Source of the DNA: Spirochaetales bacterium
Lineage (GTDB): Bacteria; Spirochaetota; Spirochaetia; DSM-27196; SKKC01
Assembly: GCA_007126865.1 (NCBI GenBank)
Contig: SLAN01000289.1
Span: 1 to 6,826 of the forward strand
Reading direction: 5' to 3'
DNA: 6,826 nucleotides
Shown here piece after piece: positions 1 through 6,450 of this stretch. The position numbers and the translations under genes were made by a program. Under the pieces are notes generated by a model. That model worked only from the letters and a program-made list of their open reading frames with translations, had not been told where the DNA came from and did no database searches. Position 1 is the stretch's first letter. The number at the start of each line of letters is the position of its first letter.

Positions 1-1127
1 CCCTGCTCCTCGTGAGCGAGTGCACCCGGACGGACGGCAACCGGTTCGTCGGCGTCGCGTCGCCGATTCCGTTCGAGGTCATAGAAACACGCTGTCAGGT
101 GGCTGTCGACCCACCCATCGCCGCTTCCGTCGCCGTCGGTCGCGTCCCCGGAACGCACGACGCCGGAGCGGTCTCCGCCGCCGACATCGTAGAGCGCCGG
201 GCGCTCGCTCTCGCATCGCTCGAACGCCCACGGACAGCGATCCGCGAACGGACACTGCGTGGGTGGAGAGAAGAGACTCGGCGGCGCGCCGGCGATATTC
301 ACCAGTCGCTCTTCGGTCTTACTGAGCTTCGGAAGGGCACCGAGCAACCCGATCGTATACGGGTGCCTCGGGTGAGCGTAAACCTGCTCTACCTCACCGT
401 ACTCGACGACCGTCCCGCCGTACATAACCATGAGCCGGTCGGCCAGTCCCGCGACGACACCCAGATCGTGCGAGATCCAGATGACCGAAATCGACAGCTC
501 CTTGCTCAGTCGGTTCGTAAGGTCGGCGATCTGTGCCTGAACGGTGACGTCGAGCGCCGTAGTCGGCTCGTCGGCGATGAGAATATCGGGGTTACACGCG
601 ATCGCAATCGCAATCATCACCCGCTGCCGCATTCCGCCGGAGAACTGGTGAGGGTAGTTGTCGTAGCGCTGCTTTGCAGCCGGTATACCGACGTGCTCGA
701 GGAGCTCGATCGCACGGGTTTTCGCCGCCGAGCCCTGCAATTCGGTGTGCTTGCGCACCGATTCGGCGATCTGAGCGCCAACGCTCATAAGCGGATTCAG
801 TGAGCTCATCGGATCCTGGAAGATAAACCCGATCCGGTTGCCCCGCAGACGCGACAGCTGCCGTCGCGAAAGCGAGAGCAGATCGACATCGCCTTCGCTC
901 GTGATGAACCTGGCGGAGCCGGAGGTAATCTTCCCCGGCGGCTCGGCGATAAGCCGAACGAGTGACATCATCGAGACACTCTTTCCGCTCCCACTCTCGC
1001 CGACGATCCCGAGGGTCTCGCCGCGCTTGAGATCGAAAGAGACATTGTTCACCGCGTGCACCGTTCCGTCGATGCTGTCGAACTGCACCGAAAGATCCCG
1101 CACCTGAAGTACCGTTTCGCCGTTCAC
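1..1127 (-). CDS. Dpp/Opp-family ABC transporter ATP-binding protein (DppD/OppD type), 3' end cut by window edge
   Basis: This is one of the two cytoplasmic ATPases that normally power a peptide-type ABC importer. The visible 375 residues contain every nucleotide-binding motif: Walker A GESGSGKS (43-50), Q-loop Gln104 (QDPMSSLNP), signature FSGGMRQR (162-169; this family's form of LSGGQ), Walker B ILIADEP (182-188) with catalytic Glu187, D-loop ALD (191-193) and switch His220. The family's C-terminal oligopeptide extension begins near 253 (HPRHPYT) and includes CPFADRC and later cysteines, a pattern that holds a [4Fe-4S] cluster in characterised DppD/OppD proteins. GTG is chosen as start because a GAAGGAG ribosome-binding site (1134-1140) precedes it at 6 bases, and it shares its first base with the upstream permease's TAG stop. 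No stop codon appears before the left edge. The length already exceeds the usual 320-340 residues, partly through an Asp/Gly-rich insert. The transported substrate cannot be read from it. Confidence 0.95.
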   Translation of the reverse strand, partial: MNGETVLQVRDLSVQFDSIDGTVHAVNNVSFDLKRGETLGIVGESGSGKSVSMMSLVRLIAEPPGKITSGSARFITSEGDVDLLSLSRRQLSRLRGNRIGFIFQDPMSSLNPLMSVGAQIAESVRKHTELQGSAAKTRAIELLEHVGIPAAKQRYDNYPHQFSGGMRQRVMIAIAIACNPDILIADEPTTALDVTVQAQIADLTNRLSKELSISVIWISHDLGVVAGLADRLMVMYGGTVVEYGEVEQVYAHPRHPYTIGLLGALPKLSKTEERLVNIAGAPPSLFSPPTQCPFADRCPWAFERCESERPALYDVGGGDRSGVVRSGDATDGDGSGDGWVDSHLTACFYDLERNRRRDADEPVAVRPGALAHEEQ

Positions 1128-2023
1128 TATGCGCTCCTTCTCATCTTGGGATCGAGCACATCACGCAGCCAATCGCCGAGCAGGTTCATACCGAGCGAAG
1201 TGAACACAATTGCCAGTCCCGGGAAGGCCGCTATCCACGGCGAAAACTGAATATACTGCCGGCCGGCGGCCAGCATGTTCCCCCAGCTCGGCACCCCCGG
1301 CGGGACGCTCAACCCGAGGAATCCGAGGCCGGCTTCGTAGAAGATCATCCCCGACATCTCGAACGTTGCCACGGTAAGCAGAGGACCGATGAGGTTCGGA
1401 AGTATGTGCTGGAAGATGATGCGGCCCGGGCGCGCGCCGATGCTTGTCGCCGATTCGACGTAGCCGGACTTGCGGATGCGCAGAACCTCCCCGCGGGTTA
1501 TCCGCACGAACAGCGGGGCATTGGTGAGCCCGAAAATCATAATGACGTTGAAGAGGCTCCGACCGAGAACCGCCGCTACGACGACGACCAGCAACAGGTA
1601 CGGGATAGCCAGAAAGAGGTTCGCTATCCCCATAATGATGTTGTCGGTCCTGCCGCCCACGTATCCGGCAACGAGGCCCAATATCATCCCCAGACTCATC
1701 GAGATGAGAACGCCGAAGAACCCGACGGTCAACGATACGCGCGAACCGTAGATGATGCGGCTGAGCATATCGCGGCCGAGGTTGTCGGTTCCCAGCGGAT
1801 GCTCCCAGTCGCCCCCGGCCTGCCATGCCGGGACCTGGCGGCTGATACGGAGGTTCTGTTGTAGAGGATGGTGCGGTGCGATGTACGGGGCAAAGATCGC
1901 CGAGAAGAGCACAATCCCGAAAAGCAGTACTCCGACGACACCGGCTTTGTCGCGAAAAACCACGCGGAGCGCGCGTTGGAACGGAGAGCGCACATTCTCC
2001 TGGTCGAGAGCGTCAATCCTCAT
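1127..2023 (-). CDS. Dpp/Opp-family ABC transporter permease (DppC/OppC type)
   Basis: This inner-membrane subunit forms half of the importer's translocation channel. From the chosen start it is 298 residues, normal for DppC/OppC. An N-terminal cytoplasmic stretch leads into the first membrane helix (about 28-46). The family-typical HPLGTDNLGRD (75-85) follows, then hydrophobic helices near 98-122, 135-155, 158-174, 211-230 and 265-283. The EAA loop that docks on the ATPase is visible at 186-210 (SGYVESATSIGARPG then ILPN), as is GLGFLGLSVPP (232-242). An ATG 36 bases further upstream (2059) is possible but lacks a ribosome-binding site. The ATG at 2023 has GAGG seven bases before it (2031-2034), gives the shorter leader usual in this family, and overlaps the preceding permease gene by only 11 bases. 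Its TAG stop overlaps the next gene's GTG by one base. Both overlaps suggest translational coupling and a fixed subunit ratio. Confidence 0.95.
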   Translation of the reverse strand: MRIDALDQENVRSPFQRALRVVFRDKAGVVGVLLFGIVLFSAIFAPYIAPHHPLQQNLRISRQVPAWQAGGDWEHPLGTDNLGRDMLSRIIYGSRVSLTVGFFGVLISMSLGMILGLVAGYVGGRTDNIIMGIANLFLAIPYLLLVVVVAAVLGRSLFNVIMIFGLTNAPLFVRITRGEVLRIRKSGYVESATSIGARPGRIIFQHILPNLIGPLLTVATFEMSGMIFYEAGLGFLGLSVPPGVPSWGNMLAAGRQYIQFSPWIAAFPGLAIVFTSLGMNLLGDWLRDVLDPKMRRSA

Positions 2024-2933
2024 AGCGAATCCTCGGATCGATAAGTGCGTAGGCAACATCGGTGAGCAGATTCAGCACCACAACGAAACCGGCGCTGAAT
2101 ACCGCGATCGCCTGTACCAACGGGAAATCGCGCGCCTGCACCGCTTCGTTAATCATGCGCCCAATTCCGGGCCACGAGAAAATCGACTCGATATATATCG
2201 AGCCGCCGAGCATGTATCCGAACTGCACGCCGACGATACTCACGAGCGTAATCGAGACGTTCCGGAAGACGTGCCGGCCGAGGACCGCGCGCTCTTCGAT
2301 ACCCTTACTGTAGGCGGTGCGGATGTAGTCCTCGCCGCGGACCTCGAGCGTCGCCGAACGAACGAGGCGTACGAACTGCCCGAGCGGGAAGAAACCGAGC
2401 GCCACGGCCGGCAACACGATCGAGATCGGTCCGGACCGGCCGAAGCTCGGAAACCACCCCAAATCGACGGCGAAAACGACGATCAACATGAGCGCAAGCC
2501 AGAAATTCGGTACGGTCTGGCCGAGCAATCCGAACCCCCGAGCGAGCGTGTCCCAGATCGAGCCGGGTCGCGATCCACCGAATACGCCTAACGGAATCGC
2601 AAAGAGAAGCGCAAACCCCATTGCCGCGAGCGTCAGCTCGATCGTTGCCGGGACACGCTGGATTACCAGCGACATCGCCGGCGCGCGATAGTGCAGCGAT
2701 CGGCCGAAGTCACCGCGCGCGGCGCCGCCCATGTATCGGGTGAACTGGACGATCAATGGGTCGTTGAATCCCATCGCCTCGCGCATCGCTTCGACGCGCT
2801 CCGGCGACGCGTCCCGCGGCGTCATGACGCGGGCCGGATCGCCGGTAAGCCGTACCATGAAAAATGTGATTACGAGAACGCCGACCATCAGAAGAGCCGA
2901 CTGAATCAGCCTCGAAAAGAGGTAGCGCTGCAT
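2013..2933 (-). CDS. Dpp/Opp-family ABC transporter permease (DppB/OppB type)
   Basis: This is the partner inner-membrane channel subunit, 306 residues, the usual DppB length. The N-terminus YLFSRLIQSALLMVGVLVITFFMVRLTGDPA is the classic DppB/OppB opening: a membrane helix at about 9-28 followed by the R-L-x-GDPA motif. A periplasmic segment follows, with GFNDPLIVQFTRYM (55-68) and GDFGRSL (74-80). Further helices lie near 97-119, 136-160, 168-190, 228-248 and 272-294. The EAA loop that contacts the ATPase is EDYIRTAYSKG (201-211) through HVFRN (221-225). SIFSWPGIGR-like sequence (250-259) and the end TDVAYALIDPRIRY are also conserved. The start is secure: a full AAGGAGG sits four bases upstream (2938-2944). 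It is separated from the binding-protein gene by 82 bases that include a hairpin, so it is probably transcribed by read-through at a lower level. Confidence 0.96.
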   Translation of the reverse strand: MQRYLFSRLIQSALLMVGVLVITFFMVRLTGDPARVMTPRDASPERVEAMREAMGFNDPLIVQFTRYMGGAARGDFGRSLHYRAPAMSLVIQRVPATIELTLAAMGFALLFAIPLGVFGGSRPGSIWDTLARGFGLLGQTVPNFWLALMLIVVFAVDLGWFPSFGRSGPISIVLPAVALGFFPLGQFVRLVRSATLEVRGEDYIRTAYSKGIEERAVLGRHVFRNVSITLVSIVGVQFGYMLGGSIYIESIFSWPGIGRMINEAVQARDFPLVQAIAVFSAGFVVVLNLLTDVAYALIDPRIRYED

Positions 2934-3015
2934 GGTTCCTCCTTAAGACCGCACGCCCGATAAGCCCGGCTCCCCCGGGAACGAGGGAGCCGGAACAGCT
3001 GCGAATCGAGCGCAC
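2934..3015 (-). promoter_or_regulatory. Intercistronic stem-loop between binding-protein and permease genes
   Basis: The 82-base gap after the binding-protein gene contains a perfect 9-base inverted repeat, CCGGCTCCC (2966-2974) and GGGAGCCGG (2985-2993), with a 10-base loop. In the transcribed minus strand no T-run follows it, so it is not a canonical rho-independent terminator. In importer operons a hairpin here typically protects the upstream mRNA from 3' decay or partly attenuates transcription, so that the binding protein is made in excess over the membrane subunits. A second small repeat (CCTAT/ATAGG, 3015-3019 and 3025-3029) overlaps the binding-protein stop codon. The repeat is seen directly; the regulatory role is inferred. 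Confidence 0.6.
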
Positions 3016-4551
3016 CTATTCGAGATAGGTGTACATAAGGAAGTAGTCCTCGGCAGCGCGCGGATTGTAGTCGCGCACATTGTCCCGCGTGGCCTCGAAG
3101 GTCTCGGGCACGTAGAGATAGATGAACGGCGGATTCTCGAACATATAGTTGTGCAGCTCGGTGTAGAGCTGCGCCCGTCGCTCCTGATCGACCGTTCGAC
3201 CTATTTCGTCCATGTACTCGGTGATGGTTTCCTCCTGCCAGGCGGAGAAACTCGCGTCCCAGCCGTCGAGGGCGCCGCGCAGGCGGGGAAGCGCCTCACC
3301 GGAACGCTCCGACCAGCTGTCCCCGAAGAGGGGTGGCAGGGCTTTCTCGGCCTCGAGGTCCCAGTAGCGGCCCGATTCCATGAACTCGAGGTCGGTCTCT
3401 ATGCCGACATCGCGGAGGTAACCCTGCACCGCCTCGGCGACCTGCTCGAAGTTCGTGTACGCCCCGGTCGGAGCGGCGAAGCCGATCTCGAATCCGTCGG
3501 GGTAGCCGGCTTCGGCCAGCAGCTCTCGCGCTCGATCCGGATCGTACGGATACGGCTCGATGCTGTGGTCGTAGCCGAGGTTACCCGTGGTCATGAGCCC
3601 GGTAGCAAGCTCGGCGTATCCGCCGAAAAGACTGTCTACGATCGCCTGGCGGTCGACCGCGTAGTTCATGGCCTGTCGGACGCGTACATCCTCGGTCGGT
3701 TCACCGACCCCCGTGGTCAGATTATTGAACGCGATGTAGAAGACGCGGTCGATCGGATAGGTGACGACATTCACTCCGTCGACATCCTCGAGCGCCTCCG
3801 CCTGCTCGAAGCTCAGGCGGTTCACGATATCGACCTCGCCGGTCTGGATCGCCGCCATCCGGGTGGAAGCCTCGGGAATCGGAACATAGATTACCTCGTC
3901 GACCCGCGGAAGCCCCTCGCGCCAGTAGTTTTCGTTGGCTTCCAGGACGACACGATCCTCACGAACCCATTCGACGAACTTGAACGGACCGGTACCGACC
4001 GGCGCCTCGCCGAACGCGTCGTCACCCACCTCTTCGGTGTACTGAGGCGGAACCATGTTCCAGTGCTGAGCCATTATCCCGAGAAGCAGCGCGTCCGGTT
4101 CCTCGGTACTGATCTCCACGGTGTACTCGTCGATTACGCGGGCATCATCCGCACGCGCCCAACGATCGCTCCACTCGAGCTCGGGGCGCTGCCCCCTCTC
4201 CCACGAGTATACAACCGCCTCGGCATTGAACGGCTCGCCGTTGTGGAACTCGACATCCTCCCGCAGGTAGAACGTGTAGGTCCTTCCGTCGTCGGAAATA
4301 TCCCAGTCGCGCGCGAGCGCGGGCTCGACCTCACCCGTTTCCGTCTGGAAAACCAGGCTGTCGAACATCTGCCAGGCGACGTTCTGGGCATTACGTTCGG
4401 CAGCGATCGATGCATCGATCGAGTTCGGGAAGGTCGGCACAGCTACCCGAAGGGTCTGTTCCGGCTCAACCGCTTCCTCGGCGGCGCCACCGCCGAATGC
4501 CGCGAACGCGACAAGCGACATCATAACAAGAAGGCATAGTGCTTTCTTCAT
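3016..4551 (-). CDS. ABC transporter solute-binding protein, family 5 (DppA/OppA type)
   Basis: This periplasmic receptor captures the solute and hands it to the two permeases encoded downstream. It has 511 residues, within the 500-540 norm. A signal peptide is clear: MKK, a hydrophobic core at 4-19, and cleavage probably after Ala17 or Ala18. The only cysteine there is residue 6 and no lipobox is present, so a soluble periplasmic protein is likely. Family 5 hallmarks follow in order: TYTFYLREDVEFHNGEPFNA (91-110), GTGPFKFVEW (187-195), IAFNN (273-277), EDVRVRQAMNYAVDRQAIV (287-305), DPDRARELLAEAGYPDGF (337-354) and a C-terminal NPPFIYLYVPE (473-483). The start has AAGGAG five bases upstream (4557-4562). 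Family members bind di- or oligopeptides, nickel, opines or oligosaccharides. Nothing visible fixes the ligand here, so 'peptide transporter' is only the default. The mature protein is rich in Asp and Glu, which might suit a saline habitat. Confidence 0.95.
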   Translation of the reverse strand: MKKALCLLVMMSLVAFAAFGGGAAEEAVEPEQTLRVAVPTFPNSIDASIAAERNAQNVAWQMFDSLVFQTETGEVEPALARDWDISDDGRTYTFYLREDVEFHNGEPFNAEAVVYSWERGQRPELEWSDRWARADDARVIDEYTVEISTEEPDALLLGIMAQHWNMVPPQYTEEVGDDAFGEAPVGTGPFKFVEWVREDRVVLEANENYWREGLPRVDEVIYVPIPEASTRMAAIQTGEVDIVNRLSFEQAEALEDVDGVNVVTYPIDRVFYIAFNNLTTGVGEPTEDVRVRQAMNYAVDRQAIVDSLFGGYAELATGLMTTGNLGYDHSIEPYPYDPDRARELLAEAGYPDGFEIGFAAPTGAYTNFEQVAEAVQGYLRDVGIETDLEFMESGRYWDLEAEKALPPLFGDSWSERSGEALPRLRGALDGWDASFSAWQEETITEYMDEIGRTVDQERRAQLYTELHNYMFENPPFIYLYVPETFEATRDNVRDYNPRAAEDYFLMYTYLE

Positions 4552-4695
4552 AACCTCTCCTTTTGCTGAAAAAGGCTTTCTTCGATGTAGTTGCAGTGAC
4601 GTACCGTCTCCACAACCACCCTCTCTTTGCCACAGCTGTTAAAACATGGGATTTCGCGACGTGCCGCACCGGTGGGGCGGTCGGCCATCTCGCAT

Positions 4696-4748
4696 GGGCG
4701 ACTCGGTCGGTCGCCCGGTATAGTAGCTGCTCTATTCTCACGTGTCCC
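4696..4748 (-). promoter_or_regulatory. Candidate promoter of the ABC importer operon with dyad at the start site
   Basis: Reading leftward on the minus strand, a -35-like GGGACA (4748-4743) and a -10-like TACTAT (4725-4720) are separated by exactly 17 bases. Each matches the sigma-70 consensus at four of six positions. Transcription would start near 4713, giving a leader of about 160 bases before the binding-protein ATG. A perfect 7-base inverted repeat, GGGCGAC (4696-4702) and GTCGCCC (4710-4716) with a 7-base spacer, covers the predicted start site. It could be a repressor operator or a 5'-terminal mRNA hairpin. The bases are seen directly; promoter function is inferred. Confidence 0.35.
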
Positions 4749-4842
4749 GACATTCGGAACTCCAACTATCGCTGAGCAGTCAACCGTACTCTGCCCGCAC
4801 GATGTGTCCCATTTGTCAGTATTCTGTTAAATTAAGGTTAAG

Positions 4843-4870
4843 TTGTCCAGCTGCAAAGTGCAGTAATTAT
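4843..4870 (+). promoter_or_regulatory. Candidate promoter of the HAD phosphatase gene with internal inverted repeat
   Basis: A -35-like TTGTCC (4843-4848) and a -10-like AATTAT (4865-4870) lie 16 bases apart in the AT-rich island, each matching the consensus at four of six positions. The start would fall near 4877, about 54 bases before the ATG. The spacer contains the inverted repeat CTGCA-AAG-TGCAG (4851-4863), the position expected for a repressor site between -35 and -10. Other pairings in this AT-rich stretch are possible, so the assignment is tentative. Confidence 0.3.
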
Positions 4871-4930
4871 TTGCTCGATTGTTTGTGCGATACTTGTTGC
4901 TCTATGCGCGAAGATTGAAGGAGCCGGCAC

Positions 4931-5719
4931 ATGATCCAGGGGGGGACCTCGAACGACTGCGAACGTGATTCCGAGAGTGCTGCGATCGAGTTTCGGGGGA
5001 GATCGATCGGTGCGATACTCTTCGACAAGGATGGTACGCTGTTCGACTTCCGCAAGACGTGGTTGCCGATCTTGCTGAACGGCGCCGGCGAGATCGCCGG
5101 CGGCGACGAAATGCTCGCAAAAGAGCTCGTTATTGCCGCCGGTTACGACCCCGACACCGATCGCTTCACCGCCGACGGACCGATCGCCGCCGGGAACCCG
5201 ACCGATGTCGCATCGGCGTGGCGGGCGGTCCTCCTGCGTAACGGGAAGCCGGCGCCGTCGGAGCAGACGTTCGCCGGTGCAATGGATCGGGCGAGCAGGA
5301 GTCGGGGCGTGGCTACCTCCGTTCCGGTTACCGACCTGCGGCCGCTATTCACGCGGCTGCAGAATGCAGGTCTCGTACTGGGCCTGGCTACGAGCGATAG
5401 CGAGGAGTCGGCACGTGCCTCGCTGGCGCGCGAGCGAATAGACGACCTGGTACACTTCGTTGCAGGCTACGACAGCGGCATCGGTCCCAAACCGGACCCG
5501 GAGGTGGTTCACGCGTTCGCACGATCGGCGAACAGCGACGCCTCGGCGGTCCTGGTAGCCGGCGACACGTGGCACGATATCTCCATGGCTCGCGAAGCGG
5601 GAGCACTGTCGGTCGCGGTCCTCACCGGAGCGGTATCGCGTGAGGAGCTCGTACCGTATGCGGATATCGTCGTTGACAGTATTGCGGATTTGCCCGAGTT
5701 GCTCGGCATAGCGAGATAG
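4931..5719 (+). CDS. HAD-superfamily hydrolase, phosphoglycolate phosphatase-like
   Basis: This is a probable cytoplasmic phosphatase that hydrolyses a small phosphate monoester through an aspartyl-phosphate intermediate with Mg2+. Of 262 residues, all four HAD motifs are present. Motif I is FDKDGTLFD, with nucleophile Asp32 and acid/base Asp34. Motif II is LATSD (Thr154). Motif III is Lys187 in GPKPDP. Motif IV is AGDTWHD (Asp212, Asp216). The insert between motifs I and II (about 40-140) is mostly helical, as in the C1-cap Gph/PGMB group. A 25-residue polar N-terminal extension precedes the first strand. The start is nonetheless well supported, because AAGGAG (4918-4923) sits seven bases before the ATG and no other in-frame start is seen nearby. 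It is transcribed alone, diverging from the importer and converging on the outer-membrane protein gene. Repair of phosphoglycolate is one possible role, but the substrate is not determinable here. Confidence 0.92.
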   Translation: MIQGGTSNDCERDSESAAIEFRGRSIGAILFDKDGTLFDFRKTWLPILLNGAGEIAGGDEMLAKELVIAAGYDPDTDRFTADGPIAAGNPTDVASAWRAVLLRNGKPAPSEQTFAGAMDRASRSRGVATSVPVTDLRPLFTRLQNAGLVLGLATSDSEESARASLARERIDDLVHFVAGYDSGIGPKPDPEVVHAFARSANSDASAVLVAGDTWHDISMAREAGALSVAVLTGAVSREELVPYADIVVDSIADLPELLGIAR

Positions 5720-5750
5720 GCAGCTACCGAAAGATCGATCGGGCGCTGCT
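5719..5750. terminator. Imperfect stem-loop filling the convergent gap (possible bidirectional terminator)
   Basis: The two convergent genes end 30 bases apart, and those bases form a single two-part dyad. The outer arms are GCAGC (5720-5724) and GCTGC (5745-5749). A 2x2 internal loop follows, then inner arms CCGA (5727-5730) and TCGG (5739-5742) around an 8-base loop. There is no T-run on either strand, so it is not a standard intrinsic terminator. It may act in both directions as a weak terminator or as an mRNA 3' end stabiliser. The pairing is seen; the function is inferred. Confidence 0.35.
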
Positions 5751-6310
5751 CAGTACGCCATGCCTCCCTGGAAGAGTACCGATCGCGTACGCTGAGGCGG
5801 CTCGCCGTCGGAACGCTCGCCGAACGGCATACGAACGATGCTGTAGTCGGTCTGCAACTGCAGAAACAGTGCCACCGAATCGGTTATGTAGTAGCTCACT
5901 CCGCCGATCGCACCGACCCCGAGCGAAAAGTCGGTGTTGCCCTCGCTTCCGAGTCGGTACGACTCGAGCGCACCGCTTACCCCGGCACCGAAGTGGAAAC
6001 CGGCCCCGGCCCATTCGGACTGGTAGCGCACACCGACCAACGTATCGCCGAACACAGCTCCATCGCTGAGCGCCTCGTCGGCCAACTCCATGAGCCCCGT
6101 CGAAGAGCGGCCGAACAGACCCGCAGGGTAATCGCTCAGCCACGTTGCATCGACACCCGGCAGCGAATAGACCCGTACCGGCCCGTCGCGATATATGTGC
6201 ATCTGCCCGTCATCGGTCATCGAGCCGGTGATCTGATCCGATGCGAACACCGCGCCGGAGCACAGCAGGAGCGCCCCCACGGCCAACGCGTGTAACTGCT
6301 TAACTCTCAC
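5750..6310 (-). CDS. Small secreted, probable outer-membrane beta-barrel protein of unknown function
   Basis: I do not recognise a named family. The 186-residue product begins with a signal peptide: basic MRVK, a hydrophobic core at about 8-22, and likely cleavage after VFA (residue 23). A lipoprotein reading at Leu-Leu-Leu-Cys17 is less likely but not excluded. Residues 88-155 alternate polar and hydrophobic or aromatic residues in beta-strand fashion (LVGVRYQSEWAGAGFHFGAG, FSLGVGAIGGVSYY, VALFLQLQTDYSIV), and the chain ends VLFQGGMAY. A final strand closing on an aromatic residue is typical of outer-membrane barrels recognised by the BAM machinery. The mature length (about 163 residues) would suit a small eight-strand barrel. 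Start: GTG at 6310, with a G-run (6316-6321) five bases upstream serving as a weak ribosome-binding site. A hairpin touches that G-run. It stands alone between a convergent and a divergent neighbour. Confidence 0.75.
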   Translation of the reverse strand: MRVKQLHALAVGALLLCSGAVFASDQITGSMTDDGQMHIYRDGPVRVYSLPGVDATWLSDYPAGLFGRSSTGLMELADEALSDGAVFGDTLVGVRYQSEWAGAGFHFGAGVSGALESYRLGSEGNTDFSLGVGAIGGVSYYITDSVALFLQLQTDYSIVRMPFGERSDGEPPQRTRSVLFQGGMAY

Positions 6311-6321
6311 ATCTGCCCCCC

Positions 6322-6348
6322 GAAAGCAGGATCACAATCGCTGCTTTC
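6322..6348 (-). promoter_or_regulatory. Leader hairpin beside the ribosome-binding site of the outer-membrane protein gene
   Basis: A perfect 8-base inverted repeat, GAAAGCAG (6322-6329) and CTGCTTTC (6341-6348), flanks an 11-base loop. On the minus-strand mRNA the 3' arm ends directly against the six-G run (6321-6316) that is the only ribosome-binding candidate for the GTG at 6310. It may gate translation or, as DNA, serve as a repressor operator. The repeat is seen directly; function is inferred. Confidence 0.5.
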
Positions 6349-6412
6349 CTGACACTACACTACAATGTAACACAGAACGAATGGAACGGGCACCCATTGC
6401 CCCCTCCCGCGA

Positions 6413-6441
6413 TTGTAGCCCGAACGTCGCCGTGGTATGGT
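6413..6441 (+). promoter_or_regulatory. Candidate extended -10 promoter for ugd, placing the start site next to the ATG
   Basis: A -35-like TTGTAG (6413-6418; three of six, including the key TTG) lies 17 bases before TATGGT (6436-6441; four of six). The latter is preceded by TG at 6433-6434, the extended -10 signature. Transcription would begin near 6448, within about three bases of the ATG at 6451. Only this position matches both elements with good spacing close to the gene. Confidence 0.4.
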
Positions 6442-6450
6442 CCGACTACT

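Larger units (their letters stand above)
4552..4930. other. Divergent intergenic region between the importer operon and the HAD gene
   Basis: These 379 bases separate two genes transcribed away from each other and hold no credible coding sequence: short open frames here lack family resemblance and ribosome-binding sites. Both outward promoters should lie here. The part nearest the importer is GC-rich and contains several short dyads, including ACAGCTGT (4632-4639) and the 7-base repeat at 4696-4716. The part at about 4815-4900 is strikingly AT-rich compared with the rest of the window, which fits a promoter for the plus-strand gene. No recognised riboswitch or RNA gene was seen. Confidence 0.7.
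6311..6450. other. Divergent intergenic region between the outer-membrane protein gene and ugd
   Basis: These 140 bases hold the leader hairpin of the minus-strand gene, the plus-strand promoter candidate, and between them a short AT-richer patch. That patch contains tandem CACTA units (6355-6364) and the small dyad TACA-A-TGTA (6361-6369). The patch is the likely site of the minus-strand promoter, though no convincing -35/-10 pair was found. No small gene is evident. Confidence 0.6.

Noticed and set aside
12..803. A 263-residue open frame on the plus strand at the left edge
   Set aside because: It is antisense to the ATPase gene, whose motifs are all intact on the minus strand; the plus-strand product is Arg-rich and featureless.
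2024..2059. Upstream ATG at 2059 as the start of the second permease
   Set aside because: No ribosome-binding site precedes it and it would deepen the overlap with the first permease to 47 bases; the ATG at 2023 has GAGG at seven bases.
1752..2591. A 279-residue plus-strand open frame spanning both permease genes
   Set aside because: It crosses the junction of two well-supported minus-strand genes and shows no family features.
3151..4539. A 462-residue open frame on the plus strand opposite the binding-protein gene
   Set aside because: It mirrors the binding-protein gene almost end to end, as expected when GC-biased codons suppress stops on the opposite strand. It has no ribosome-binding site, no recognisable domain and an implausible composition, while the minus-strand reading is a clear family 5 protein.
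4466..4830. Short open frames in the divergent region (for example 4466-4765 minus, 4563-4775 plus and 4627-4830 plus)
   Set aside because: They overlap each other on both strands, run across predicted promoter elements, lack ribosome-binding sites and resemble no family.
4855..5120. Short minus-strand open frames at the start of the HAD gene
   Set aside because: They are antisense to a gene with all four HAD motifs, and are Arg/Ser-rich shadows.
5724..6143. A 139-residue minus-strand open frame overlapping the outer-membrane protein gene
   Set aside because: It is in a different frame, Arg- and Cys-rich, and lacks the signal peptide and strand pattern of the chosen frame.
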